Assembly: GCA_963791805.1 (NCBI GenBank)
Contig: CAWBTU010000004.1
Location: 558,001-622,000, forward strand
Origin: JACMJL01 sp963791805
GTDB lineage: Bacteria; Bacillota; Clostridia; Clostridiales; Clostridiaceae
Direction of reading: 5' to 3'
Length of the DNA stretch: 64,000 bases
The notes under the pieces were generated by a model. That model was not told where the DNA came from, did no database searches, and worked only from the letters and a program-made list of their open reading frames with translations. The number at the start of each line of letters is the position of its first letter. Positions within the stretch are counted from its first letter, which is position 1. Shown here piece by piece: positions 24,570 to 33,382 of the stretch. A program made the position numbers and the translations under genes.

Positions 24570-25724
24570 TTATATAGTTGATTGTTGTTTAACATTAATA
24601 AATTTCTTCATAAACAACTTAATAATCCCTAAAATAGGAACAGAGAGTAAAATACCTAAAATTCCCCACAAGGATCCACCTACAAAAACAGCTATAATTA
24701 CAAAGACTGGGTTATGGCCTGTAGTACTTCCAACCACTTTAGGTGAAATTACTAAACTATTAACCTTATGTACTATGAAAAGAACAAGCATTGCCCATAC
24801 TGTAACTATAGGATGAGGGCTAAGAAGTCCTACAATAATTACTGGAATATTACTACAGAAGGGCCCTACGTAAGGAATAATGTTTGCTAGTCCTACTATA
24901 AATCCGATTAATATTGCAAAGTCCATTCCAACGATAGATAAGCCTATACTACAAAGTACTCCTACAATAAGTGCATCTAATAACGTTCCTCGTATATAAT
25001 TTGCAAAAATATCATCTATTTCTCTTATAGTTTTATTAATTGAACATAATTTTTCTTCTTTAATAAAAAACTGCATTAGTTGTACATATTTCTTTTTAAA
25101 GTATTCGTAGTCTTTAAGTAAGTAAAATGAAATGCAAAGTCCCAGGAATCCGTTTATCATTGTACTTCCTATACTTTTAGAGAATTTAAAAACACCACTA
25201 ATAGATATAGATGCTATTTTCCCTATTTGAGTTGTACTTTTACTTAAATAACTCTTAGTATCCACTGATAAACCACTTTTTTCTATTCTTTTGTCTACAT
25301 AATCAAATAACTCATCATTCCCAGATACAGTACTTTTGATTGAATCCACCATTGATGAAATATTTTTATTATGTGCTATTTCACCAACTATCATTGAGTA
25401 CGAGGCGTAAATCATAATGATAAAACTAAAAACAACTAATATGTATGTTAGCGTAATACTTAATAAATGTGGCTCTTTTTTTAATTTGAAAATCTTCATT
25501 AAAAACCTACTTATGTATTTTGTTAGAGGATACAAAAGGTAAGCAATTACTATCCCAATAATAAGTGGTTTAAATAATATTAAAATAGCATGTACTATAT
25601 CAAAAAAAATGCTTACTACTTTATTAAAATGAAACACAAAATTGAAACATAGAAAAATACTTATTATAGTTATACAAAAATAAATCATGTAGCTTAGATA
25701 TTTTCTATTTATTTTAAACTGCAT
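24570..25724 (-). CDS. AI-2E/UPF0118-family membrane transporter, paralog 1
   Basis: A 384-residue polytopic protein of the AI-2 exporter family (formerly UPF0118). Seen: four N-terminal hydrophobic segments with PLIIGIVIAYLLYPLTKYI, a central soluble region, and the C-terminal signature YVGPFCSNIPVIIVGLLS...NSLVISPKVVGSTTGHNPVFVIIAVFVGGSLWGILGILLSVPILGI. Family members include AI-2 exporters and Na+/H+ antiporters; substrate is unknown. The ATG at 25724 is chosen because GAGGGAG precedes it; an upstream GTG/TTG-type start would add 15 unrelated residues. About 60% similar to the next gene, a recent tandem duplication. Confidence 0.85.
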   Translation of the reverse strand: MQFKINRKYLSYMIYFCITIISIFLCFNFVFHFNKVVSIFFDIVHAILILFKPLIIGIVIAYLLYPLTKYISRFLMKIFKLKKEPHLLSITLTYILVVFSFIIMIYASYSMIVGEIAHNKNISSMVDSIKSTVSGNDELFDYVDKRIEKSGLSVDTKSYLSKSTTQIGKIASISISGVFKFSKSIGSTMINGFLGLCISFYLLKDYEYFKKKYVQLMQFFIKEEKLCSINKTIREIDDIFANYIRGTLLDALIVGVLCSIGLSIVGMDFAILIGFIVGLANIIPYVGPFCSNIPVIIVGLLSPHPIVTVWAMLVLFIVHKVNSLVISPKVVGSTTGHNPVFVIIAVFVGGSLWGILGILLSVPILGIIKLFMKKFINVKQQSTI

Positions 25725-25761
25725 AGTGTAGCTCCCTCTTTTCTTAAATATTATTACTCGT

Positions 25762-25799
25762 AAAAACACTCCTTAATCCTTGATGAAGGACAAAGGAGT
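25762..25799 (-). terminator. Terminator between the tandem AI-2E paralogs
   Basis: ACTCCTTAATCCTT (25768-25781) pairs with AAGGACAAAGGAGT (25786-25799) with one mismatch and a GATG loop; TTTTT follows on the minus strand. It ends the upstream paralog's transcript and separates the two genes. Confidence 0.85.
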
Positions 25800-25834
25800 T
25801 ATTTATTATAAATTCACTTAAAATAACTTAATTG

Positions 25835-27022
25835 CTATGATTCTACATCAATATTTCTTATATTCTTTTCAACATTGGCTTGCTTCTTTTTATTAATATA
25901 CTTTAAAATAAACAATTTTAATATTCCTAGCATAGGAACGGCAAGTAGCATACCAAGAATTCCACCTAATGCTCCTCCCACAACAATAGCCATAATTACT
26001 AACACTGGATTATGTCCTGTACTAGTTCCAACTATCTTTGGAGATATAAGTGAATTGTCTATCTGTTGTACAATAAAGAAAACCAAAACTGACCATAAAG
26101 CAACAATAGGGTGTGGACTAAGCACTCCTACAATAATCGCAGGAACACATCCAACTATAGGTCCTACATAAGGAACTATATTTGCAAGACCTGCAATAAA
26201 CCCTATTGGAATAGCAAAGTCTAGTCCTATAATTGTAAGTCCTATACAACTAAGTATTCCTACAAAAAATGCGTCTAATAGTTGTCCTCGAATAAACTTA
26301 GACATTATATCATCAATTTCCCTTATGGTATTATTAATTGAGTAGAGTCTTTCTTTATTTATAAAGATTAGCATTATCTCCGCATATTTCTTCTTAAAAC
26401 TTTCATAGTCCTTTAATAAATAAAATGAAATGCACAGTCCAAGAAATCCATTTATAATTACACTTGCTGCACTTTTAGAAAATTCAAAAATTCCGCCTAC
26501 AGACTTGGTAGCATATTTACTTATTTGCTTTGTTCCAGTACTTAAATAGCTTTTCGCATCTACTGATAATCCACTGTCCTCAATTTTATCATTGATATAA
26601 TCAAATATTTCATTATACTTAGTCATATTAGTATTGATTGAATCCATCATTGATGAAATATTTTTGTTATGTGATATTTCTCCACTTATCATTGAATAAG
26701 AGGCGTATATTATTAGTACAAAACTTACAACTACTATTATATAAGTTAATGCTACACTTAGTAGATGTGGTTCTTCTTTCATTTTAAAAGTTTTCTTTAA
26801 AAATCTACCTATAAATTTTGATATTGGATATAGTAAATACGCTATCACTATACCTATTATTAGAGGTTTCATGAGAGTCATAAATGCATGAAAGATAGTA
26901 AAAAAAGTGCTTACTATTTTACCTATGTGGAAAATTATATTATAACTAATAAATATTGCAGTAGTTGCTAGGCAAATATAAAAAATATACATTAAATATT
27001 TTTTATTCAATTTGAATTGCAT
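25835..27022 (-). CDS. AI-2E/UPF0118-family membrane transporter, paralog 2
   Basis: A 395-residue polytopic protein beginning MQFKLNKKYLMYIFYICL, closely related along its whole length to the gene at 24570-25724 (shared KPLIIGIVIAYLLYP, NGFLGLCISFYLLKDYE and SPKIVGTSTGHNPV). It has its own strong terminator and ends with a charged tail (KKKQANVEKNIRNIDVES). The membrane and central helices are more conserved than the ends. It lies 50 bp after the PucR gene on the same strand. A third, diverged member is at 41764-42834. Confidence 0.85.
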   Translation of the reverse strand: MQFKLNKKYLMYIFYICLATTAIFISYNIIFHIGKIVSTFFTIFHAFMTLMKPLIIGIVIAYLLYPISKFIGRFLKKTFKMKEEPHLLSVALTYIIVVVSFVLIIYASYSMISGEISHNKNISSMMDSINTNMTKYNEIFDYINDKIEDSGLSVDAKSYLSTGTKQISKYATKSVGGIFEFSKSAASVIINGFLGLCISFYLLKDYESFKKKYAEIMLIFINKERLYSINNTIREIDDIMSKFIRGQLLDAFFVGILSCIGLTIIGLDFAIPIGFIAGLANIVPYVGPIVGCVPAIIVGVLSPHPIVALWSVLVFFIVQQIDNSLISPKIVGTSTGHNPVLVIMAIVVGGALGGILGMLLAVPMLGILKLFILKYINKKKQANVEKNIRNIDVES

Positions 27023-27071
27023 ATAATATCCTCCTATCTTATCTTTTGCTAAATCAAGTTGTAGTCTAATC

Positions 27072-28628
27072 CTAATTTTCTAAGTTGCTATCAATATAAT
27101 TCATTATTTTATAAGACATATAGATATTAAAAATATTTTCATTGTTTGTAAGGTCCAGGTTTACAATGCTGAGAATCTTTTGCATTCTGTAAGTCATTGT
27201 ATTTCTGTGAATAAAAAGTTCCTTTGAAGTTTTTTGTAGGCTTTGGTTATTCTTTAAGTATACAATAAGAGTATTAAAAAGTTCAGTATTATTTTCTTTA
27301 TCATACTGTTTCAATTTAATTAAAGCAGGATGATAGAACTCTTTATAGTCTACAAATTTCTGAGTATTTGAAATTAAATCATAAAACTGCACATCCGAAT
27401 AATATACTATAGGGTTTTCTTTATCGATTCGTTCCCCAATTCTAAGGGCCTTTAGTGCCTGCTCATAATGATGTCTACAATTCATCAAATCAGAAAATTC
27501 ATTGCTTACACCAAGAAAAATTCTATTGTCCTCTAAAAAAGATTTTAGTTTGTACAAGAAATCATCGTTTTTAATGTCTTTTTCATAATCATAGATAATA
27601 ACAATATTATCATCGTAATATACTGCTCTTTTAAAAGGGAAAAATGAATTTAATCTATCAGTTAAATATCCAACATATTTTCCCATAGAGCTATATTTTT
27701 TTATATCAAATACAAATATTAAAATATTATCTTTAAACTTAATTTTTGCACTTTTAATTCTTTCATTTAAGATTTCTCTATTTTTAATATTGCCTTCAAG
27801 AAAATCACAAACAACCTCTTCATATTCTACATTGTTAATATTCCTATACAAGCTATTTTTTTTCATTTCTTCTGCTATGATTTTGCTAGTTAATGAAAGC
27901 AATTCAACGTCCTTAGTTGAAAAAGCCTTGTTGCAGGCTAGTAAAACAATACTTCCAATATGTTTGTTTTCAATTTCTATTTTTGTAACCATTTTAACAG
28001 TTGAGTTCGCTTCACATACAACTTCGAAAGGCTCATTAGCTTTGAAACCATTTTGAATACTCTTCATTTTTTTTACAGCTGCAATAAAATCAAAGGAACA
28101 ATATCCTCGTTTAATGTTTTCTAACCAATATATATCTGTTATTTGTTCAATATCTGGGTGAGATAAAACCTTATAACTAGTGTCTATTACTACCACCGGA
28201 TTCCCTAATATTTCTGTGGCTACTTTAACAATGTAGTCTAGTCCCTTTCCAGTTATAATGGATTTTAGTAGAGCCGATGCATCATTAGAAGCACTAACAT
28301 CTTCATTAAATAAGTCTTTTATTTGATTAAAGATATCAAAAATATCTTCTTGACTCTGTAGTTCTATAATATTAATCTTACTTGTAATTGTATCAGTAAT
28401 TGGAGTATTCTCATCATTAACAAGTATAAAACTAGCCTCTTCTATATTTTTCAATTGTTCGTAAAGCATAGACACTTTTCCAATATATATAACATTATTT
28501 AGAAAAATTGTTTGCTTCTTTGTTATGAACTTAACATCGTTAAATAAAATATCCGTCTTATAATCTTCATAAAGTTTTATACTTTTTTCTGAAAAGTACT
28601 TGCATATCTTGTTAAAACTAACATTCAT
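27072..28628 (-). CDS. PucR-type transcriptional regulator
   Basis: A 518-residue regulator: an N-terminal PucR-like sensory region, a central GAF-like segment (ILGNPVVVIDTSYKVLSHP...GSIVLLACNKAFSTKDVELLSL) and the C-terminal PucR HTH (SLQKTSKELFIHRNTMTYRMQKILSIVNLDL). PucR/CdaR-type activators respond to purines, sugar acids or other catabolites. It is divergent from a large Fe-S flavoenzyme, its probable target, with a GTGCA-TAG-TGCAC palindrome between. RBS GGGGTG. Confidence 0.85.
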   Translation of the reverse strand: MNVSFNKICKYFSEKSIKLYEDYKTDILFNDVKFITKKQTIFLNNVIYIGKVSMLYEQLKNIEEASFILVNDENTPITDTITSKINIIELQSQEDIFDIFNQIKDLFNEDVSASNDASALLKSIITGKGLDYIVKVATEILGNPVVVIDTSYKVLSHPDIEQITDIYWLENIKRGYCSFDFIAAVKKMKSIQNGFKANEPFEVVCEANSTVKMVTKIEIENKHIGSIVLLACNKAFSTKDVELLSLTSKIIAEEMKKNSLYRNINNVEYEEVVCDFLEGNIKNREILNERIKSAKIKFKDNILIFVFDIKKYSSMGKYVGYLTDRLNSFFPFKRAVYYDDNIVIIYDYEKDIKNDDFLYKLKSFLEDNRIFLGVSNEFSDLMNCRHHYEQALKALRIGERIDKENPIVYYSDVQFYDLISNTQKFVDYKEFYHPALIKLKQYDKENNTELFNTLIVYLKNNQSLQKTSKELFIHRNTMTYRMQKILSIVNLDLTNNENIFNIYMSYKIMNYIDSNLEN

Positions 28629-28652
28629 TTATTTCACCCCAATACAATTATA

Positions 28653-28665
28653 GTGCATAGTGCAC
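28653..28665. promoter_or_regulatory. Palindromic operator candidate in the PucR/flavoenzyme divergent region
   Basis: GTGCATAGTGCAC is a perfect 5-3-5 inverted repeat, preceded by ATA so that ATAGTGC occurs twice in tandem. Further right, CTATACTATAATC carries a good TATAAT for the rightward gene, but no matching -35 is seen, which fits an activator-dependent promoter. Confidence 0.5.
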
Positions 28666-28756
28666 AACAAAATCAATAATTTTCTATTTAAATGAATAAT
28701 TAAATCACAATCATTAAATGCTATACTATAATCAAATACTTGGAGGTGTTTGTAAA

Positions 28757-30697
28757 ATGAAATATGAAAATCTATTTTCAAAAGGTAAAATAGGTAACTT
28801 GGAAATCAAAAACAGAATAGTTATGCCTGCAATGGGTACATCCCTTGCTTCTTCAACTGGTGAAGCTTCTGATGAAATAATTAAATATTATGAAGAACGT
28901 GCAAAAGGCGGATGTGGTCTTATTATTACTGAAATTACAAGAATTGATAATGAGACTGGAGCAGGAACACCAAATCAACTTAGTGTTACTGACCTTAAAT
29001 TTATACCAAGGCTTGAAAAATTAGCAAATGCAATTCATAGATATGATTCAAAAGTTTTTCTTCAGCTTCATCACCCAGGAAGGCAATGTCATTCTAACAT
29101 TATTGGTGGAAGACAAATTGTGGCTCCTAGCCCAATTACTTCTCAAGCAATAGGTGAAGTTCCAAAAGAGCTTGAAACCGCTGAAGTTGAAGCACTAGTT
29201 AAAAAGTTTGTTACTGGAGCAAAAATTGCTCAGATGTCAAATATTGATGGAGTAGAGCTTCATGCTGCTCACGGATATCTTATTGGTCAATTTATTAGTC
29301 CTCAATCCAATATAAGAACTGATAAATATGGTGGAGATTTTACTAAGAGAATGAGGTTTATTACTGAAATTATAATGGGAATAAGAAGCGTCTGTGGTCC
29401 AACCTTCCCTATTTCAGTTAGAATAGATGGGGATGAATTTGTGGATGGAGGTTTAAAACTTCCTGAAGCAGTTCAAGCTGCAGTATATCTTGAAAACCTT
29501 GGGGTTGATGCTATAAATGTTAGCTCAGGTACTTATGAGTCTGTCAATGCAATAATAGAGCCTATATCCTACCCACAAGGATGGAAAAAACATCTTGCAC
29601 AAGCAATAAAAGAAGCAGTAAAAATTCCTGTCATAGCATGTGACGTTATTAAGAAGCCTGATTTCGCTGAAAGTCTTATTGCAGAAAAAAATGTAGATTT
29701 CGTAGCTGTAGGAAGAACTCTTCTTGCGGATCCTGAATGGGGCTTAAAAGCTGCTGAGGGAAGAGAAAATGAAATTAGGTCATGCATATCTTGTTTATAC
29801 TGCATTGAAGAACTAATGGGCTGTAAAACAACTAAATGTGCTGTAAATGCAAGAATGGGAAGGGAACTAGAATTTGATAATTTCAAAAAAGATGGTAACG
29901 GGAGAGTAGTTGCTATTATGGGCGGCGGTCCTGCAGGAATGGAAGCTGCTAGAGTCCTAGCCATCAGAGGCTTTAAACCAGTTTTATTTGAGAAAAAAGG
30001 TGTTCTTGGAGGAAGTGTTTATCTTGGAAGTAAACCACCACTTAAAGAGAAGCTAAATTGGTTCTTGGACAATCTCACTTACGAACTAAGTAAACTTAAT
30101 GTTGAAATTAGACTTAATACTGAACCAACTATTGAAACTTTAAAGGAATTGAAACCATATGCTGTTTTTGTTGCTATTGGCGCTACTCCTATTATTCCAA
30201 AAATTCCAGGAATAGATAATTCAAGCGTATGCACAGTAATTGATGTATTAAGTGAAACTACAGTTATTAAAGACAAAAATGTAGTTGTTATTGGTTCTGG
30301 AATGACAGGTCTTGAAACAGCTGAATATCTTTCTGAAAAAGGAAACCAGGTATCAGTTATAGAGATGCAAAGTAAAATAGGACCTGATGCTTACCTACCA
30401 AATCTTATTGATTTAAGCACTAGATTAAGGAAAAATAATATAGAAATGCTACCATCAATGAAATTAGTAGAAGTACTTGCAGGTGAAGTTGTTCTTCAGA
30501 ATACAGTTGATAATACAACAATAAACAAAAAAGCAGATGCTGTAGTTTTATCTTTAGGAATTAAACAAAACAAGACTATGGTTGAAGAATTAGAAAAGAA
30601 TTTCTCTAATGTTACAGTACTTGGAGATGCTAAGAAATCTGGTAGAATTGGTCAAGCGATTCAAACTGGGTTTGAAAGAGCATATTTCTTAGATTAA
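28757..30697 (+). CDS. Enoate reductase-like Fe-S flavoenzyme (NADH:flavin oxidoreductase/2,4-dienoyl-CoA reductase family)
   Basis: A 646-residue protein. The N-terminal OYE-type TIM barrel binds FMN (KIGNLEIKNRIVMPAMGT, LHHPGRQC, ELHAAHGYLIGQFISP). A Fe4S4 site has Cys in ISCLYCIEELMGCKTTKCAVN. The C-terminal half is an FAD/NAD(P) module with two dinucleotide sites (VAIMGGGPAGMEAARVLA and VVVIGSGMTGLETAEYLSE). This is the layout of clostridial enoate reductase, FldZ-like and BaiCD/BaiH bile-acid enzymes, which reduce activated C=C bonds; substrate not determinable. ATG 28757 with GGAGGTG is preferred over a start 13 codons upstream. Own terminator downstream. Confidence 0.88.
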   Translation: MKYENLFSKGKIGNLEIKNRIVMPAMGTSLASSTGEASDEIIKYYEERAKGGCGLIITEITRIDNETGAGTPNQLSVTDLKFIPRLEKLANAIHRYDSKVFLQLHHPGRQCHSNIIGGRQIVAPSPITSQAIGEVPKELETAEVEALVKKFVTGAKIAQMSNIDGVELHAAHGYLIGQFISPQSNIRTDKYGGDFTKRMRFITEIIMGIRSVCGPTFPISVRIDGDEFVDGGLKLPEAVQAAVYLENLGVDAINVSSGTYESVNAIIEPISYPQGWKKHLAQAIKEAVKIPVIACDVIKKPDFAESLIAEKNVDFVAVGRTLLADPEWGLKAAEGRENEIRSCISCLYCIEELMGCKTTKCAVNARMGRELEFDNFKKDGNGRVVAIMGGGPAGMEAARVLAIRGFKPVLFEKKGVLGGSVYLGSKPPLKEKLNWFLDNLTYELSKLNVEIRLNTEPTIETLKELKPYAVFVAIGATPIIPKIPGIDNSSVCTVIDVLSETTVIKDKNVVVIGSGMTGLETAEYLSEKGNQVSVIEMQSKIGPDAYLPNLIDLSTRLRKNNIEMLPSMKLVEVLAGEVVLQNTVDNTTINKKADAVVLSLGIKQNKTMVEELEKNFSNVTVLGDAKKSGRIGQAIQTGFERAYFLD

Positions 30698-30705
30698 TAA
30701 AAAAT

Positions 30706-30751
30706 AGAGCTATCTTAATATAGAATATTATTTCTATATTAAGATAGCTCT
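30706..30751. terminator. Strong bidirectional terminator after the flavoenzyme gene
   Basis: A perfect 20-bp stem (30706-30725 with 30732-30751) and a 6-nt loop; A- and T-runs flank both sides. It separates the rightward flavoenzyme gene from the leftward broken MarR gene. Confidence 0.9.
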
Positions 30752-30764
30752 TTGCTTAATAATA

Positions 30765-31236
30765 CTATTTAGGGTTCCCTTGACTATTAACTTTTACAAG
30801 TATAGATTTCAATAACTCTAATATATTATTGGCCTCTTCTGGTGGAACTCCCGTTTCTAAAAGAATCTTTTCCGGTACATTTCTCACTTTGCTTTTTAGT
30901 TCATACCCCTCTTTTGTTACTCTTACCATGACATTTCTTTCATCGTTTGTGTCACGAACACGTTCAACTGAGGCCTTTAATTTCAAGTTTTTTTAAAAGT
31001 GGAGTTATGGTGCCTGAATCCAGGAACAGTCTCTTACCTAACTCATTAACAGGAATATTATCCGTATTCCACAATACAAGCATCGCTATATATTGTGTAT
31101 AAGTTAATCCTATTACGTCAAGATCTTCTTTATATCGTTTTATAGTTTCTTTTGAGCAAACATATAATATAAAACTCAGTTGGTTTTCAAGAATTAAATT
31201 TTCATCGCTTACTATAATAATCACACTCAAATCCAT
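30765..31236 (-). pseudogene. OhrR-like MarR-family regulator broken by a one-base frameshift
   Basis: The first 90 codons match the intact paralog at 33383-33835 (DENLILENQLSF, KETIKRYK, LDSGTITPLLKKLEIKGL) and then stop early at LS*. The next frame resumes with VERVRDTNDERNVMVRVTKEG and runs to a normal C-terminus. At the junction the minus strand reads GGCCTCAGTTGAAC, where the paralogs imply GGCCTAGTTGAAC, a single inserted C. The wing helix of the DNA-binding domain is therefore lost. It may be a genuine pseudogene, a phase-variable state or a sequencing error. Confidence 0.85.
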
Positions 31237-31254
31237 TAAAATTTAGATTGTTCT

Positions 31255-31279
31255 CAATTAAATTGTGTTAAACTAACAC
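31255..31279. promoter_or_regulatory. OhrR-type operator and second palindrome before the broken MarR gene
   Basis: CAATTAAATTG (31255-31265) is identical to the core of the known Bacillus ohrA operator. Overlapping it is GTGTTA-AAC-TAACAC (31265-31279), a perfect inverted repeat resembling a generic MarR site. It is about 20 bp upstream of the broken gene. Confidence 0.6.
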
Positions 31280-31380
31280 AACATTAATATACTACTTTGA
31301 TAAAAATGTGTCAATTTATAAATTAAGAATATATCTTTATTTTTTATTTTTCAATGAATTTTGCATCCATATCTATTGAG

Positions 31381-31417
31381 AAAAAAATACTGAGATGTGA
31401 TACACACATCTCAGTAT
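31381..31417 (-). terminator. Terminator after the polytopic membrane protein gene
   Basis: ATACTGAGATGTG (31387-31399) pairs perfectly with 31405-31417 over a 5-nt loop; seven T follow on the minus strand. Confidence 0.9.
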
Positions 31418-31435
31418 TGGTACAAATTAATATTT

Positions 31436-32419
31436 TTATTCTGCAAGTGCCTTAACTTCTTGATATTTAGCAAGATCAGTATAAAGTTCTGCAGTATAAG
31501 GATTTCTCTTTGTCTTAACTACTTTGTATGCCATATAAGCAACTACTAATACGTTAGCAGCCAAAGCTAAGAAACTAAATGTAAATAGTGCAGTTCCACT
31601 GTTAGTTGATGTAACTTGGAACTTACTGTTGTCTTGGAAATCAGGGAAGGTCTGTGCAAACATACACCATAGTGCTAGAGTTTGTGCACGATGTTGTAAC
31701 CATGCTCCTTTACCAATTGTAAATGCACAAAGTGTTGGAGCTATTAGTAATGCCATACCGCAGTACCAAGCGTGACCTGGTAGACAGTTGTAAGTATAAG
31801 CAAAATTCCAAAGATCATATGCGATTATCCAAAACCACAACATATCTGGCCATAACATATCCATGCTACTATCTTTAGCAGTCTTTTTACGTATAACAAT
31901 TCCGAAGAATCCAGTAATAGCGATAATATTTAAAATACCGGCAATACCATTCATGTAATTCCATGAACCACCAAATAACCACATATCGTTACCTGAAGCA
32001 GTGTAATGAAAATGCTTACCATCATATAGGTGTCCTACCTCGAAATCACGAGATACTGCTTCTGCAATATTGATAGCAAGGATTAAAGGTGGAAAAGCTA
32101 ATGCCCATTTTTTATCAGATAATTTCCATTCAATTCCTGTTAATTTGTTTTTTCCCTTAACATGTCTGATGCACCAAAAACCAATACATCCAGCTGTAGA
32201 GGAATAAACCTTTGCCAAATGGAACCAATCAGTATAAGTAGTATCACTTAATGCTGTAAACCATAATATTGAAAGAAATGTTGGTAAAATTACAAAAGAA
32301 AAGAATCCAATCCATTTTGATCTTCTAGTAATTTCATTAAGTCCAAAGAGTGCTACAAGAACAAGTAACCAAACAGCCCATGCAGCTGCTGTGGATGTTC
32401 CACTGTGAAAATTATACAT
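31436..32419 (-). CDS. Uncharacterised polytopic membrane protein in an OhrR-like regulator cluster (possibly DUF5692)
   Basis: A 327-residue protein with roughly eight or nine hydrophobic segments, unusually rich in Trp, starting MYNFHSGTSTAAAWAVWLLVLVAL. Conserved-looking features are polar residues in or near membrane segments: IAEAVSRDFEVGHLYDG, GGSWNYMNGIAGILNI, WFWIIAYDLWNFAYTYNCLPGHAWYCG and GAWLQHRAQTLALWCMF. I recall it as resembling DUF5692, but cannot verify. The RBS (AAGGAGGT) is strong. Its upstream region has a GCAATT-T-AATTGC palindrome like those before the flanking MarR genes, so it is the probable regulated target. Function unknown; a transporter or membrane sensor are both possible. 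Confidence 0.7.
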   Translation of the reverse strand: MYNFHSGTSTAAAWAVWLLVLVALFGLNEITRRSKWIGFFSFVILPTFLSILWFTALSDTTYTDWFHLAKVYSSTAGCIGFWCIRHVKGKNKLTGIEWKLSDKKWALAFPPLILAINIAEAVSRDFEVGHLYDGKHFHYTASGNDMWLFGGSWNYMNGIAGILNIIAITGFFGIVIRKKTAKDSSMDMLWPDMLWFWIIAYDLWNFAYTYNCLPGHAWYCGMALLIAPTLCAFTIGKGAWLQHRAQTLALWCMFAQTFPDFQDNSKFQVTSTNSGTALFTFSFLALAANVLVVAYMAYKVVKTKRNPYTAELYTDLAKYQEVKALAE

Positions 32420-32555
32420 ATAATAACCTCCTTAAAATAAAAAAATGAGTAAAGTGATTTTTTTAATAATTATACATATTTATATTCTGTAATCGCAAAT
32501 GTAATAGCTTTGCCTAGGAGAACTATTAAACATTAGTAATTCATGAACATCAATG

Positions 32556-32571
32556 TACGTTTGTAAACGTA
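32556..32571. promoter_or_regulatory. 16-bp palindrome upstream of the polytopic membrane protein
   Basis: TACGTTT-GT-AAACGTA is a perfect inverted repeat; a half site TACGTTTT recurs at 32627-32634. It lies 137 bp upstream of the start codon, between it and the OhrR-type box. Unlike the OhrR-type boxes, it occurs once, which suggests a second regulator. Confidence 0.5.
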
Positions 32572-32612
32572 TTCAAATGCGATAATAATTGAAGTTTAAA
32601 ATTCAATTGTCA

Positions 32613-32625
32613 GCAATTTAATTGC
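32613..32625. promoter_or_regulatory. OhrR-type operator upstream of the polytopic membrane protein
   Basis: GCAATT-T-AATTGC, a perfect 13-bp palindrome 194 bp upstream of the start codon. The same pattern with a variable central base occurs before each neighbouring MarR gene. The rest of the gap 32420-32763 is AT-rich with no other structure than the palindrome at 32556-32571. Confidence 0.65.
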
Positions 32626-32763
32626 ATACGTTTTACCTATCTTTAATATACTCCACTGATAAAAATGTGTCAATCGAATAATTAACAAAAAGTTAAAAAA
32701 TAACTTATAATTGATAAATTTCTATATTAGATACACAATTTATGTAAACTATTACCTTTTTAC

Positions 32764-33216
32764 TCATGTTCTGTTAACCATATCTAGTATTGATGTTAAA
32801 ATTCTTTTAATATTATTTGCTTCCTCAATTGGTACCCCTGTTTCTTGTAAAATTTTTTCTGGGACATCCTTAACCATATTCTTGAGCTCATTTCCTTTTT
32901 GTGTTACTCTATTTAATACATATCTTGCATCATTGGTATCAACAACACGATCAATCAATCCTTTGATTTCAAGTTTTTTCAGAAGTGGAGTTATAGTTCC
33001 TGAATCCAAATATAATTTTCTACCTAGTTCATTGGCTGAGATATTATCTTTATTCCATAACACTATCATGGTTAAATATTGAGTATAAGTTAAATCCATT
33101 TTTTCAAGATATCCTTGATACCTTTTAATTACTTCTTTTGTACATACATATAGAATGAAGCAAAGTTGATCTTCTAATACTAAATACTCGTCGCCACTAA
33201 TAATAATCACATCCAA
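32764..33216 (-). CDS. ohrR: OhrR-like MarR-family regulator with the conserved redox cysteine
   Basis: A 150-residue winged-helix repressor. The OhrR signature is clear: LVLEDQLCFILYVCTKEVIKRY, LTYTQYLTMIVLWN, ELGRKLYLDSGTITPLLKKLEIKGLIDRVVDTNDARYV. Cys19 aligns with the peroxide-sensing Cys15 of Bacillus OhrR, and Cys25 is a second nearby thiol. It is the only one of the three paralogs here with the sensing Cys. Start TTG at 33214-33216 has a weak RBS, so the exact N-terminus is uncertain. Tandem operators lie directly upstream. Confidence 0.88.
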   Translation of the reverse strand: MDVIIISGDEYLVLEDQLCFILYVCTKEVIKRYQGYLEKMDLTYTQYLTMIVLWNKDNISANELGRKLYLDSGTITPLLKKLEIKGLIDRVVDTNDARYVLNRVTQKGNELKNMVKDVPEKILQETGVPIEEANNIKRILTSILDMVNRT

Positions 33217-33239
33217 ATCTATTATAATTCACATTGATT

Positions 33240-33281
33240 GCAATTCAATTGATTGCAATTCAATTGTGTGCAATTTTAATG
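33240..33281. promoter_or_regulatory. Tandem OhrR-type operators before the 32764-33216 regulator
   Basis: CAATTCAATTG occurs at 33241-33251 and again at 33256-33266, a 15-bp period, with a third partial copy CAATTTTAAT from 33271. Each is an 11-bp palindrome around a central C, most with a preceding G. The array begins 24 bp upstream of the start codon and probably autoregulates. Confidence 0.7.
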
Positions 33282-33382
33282 ATACCATATATATTAATTA
33301 TTGAAAAGTTATTATCAAAAATATTCTTCTTATGCAAAAAAAGCCATGCAAACTATTACGTTTATATGACTCTTATAATTTT

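Noticed and set aside
33234..33282. CRISPR-like repeats before the 32764-33216 gene
   Set aside because: The 15-bp period with palindromic units is explained as tandem repressor operators, and there are no spacers.
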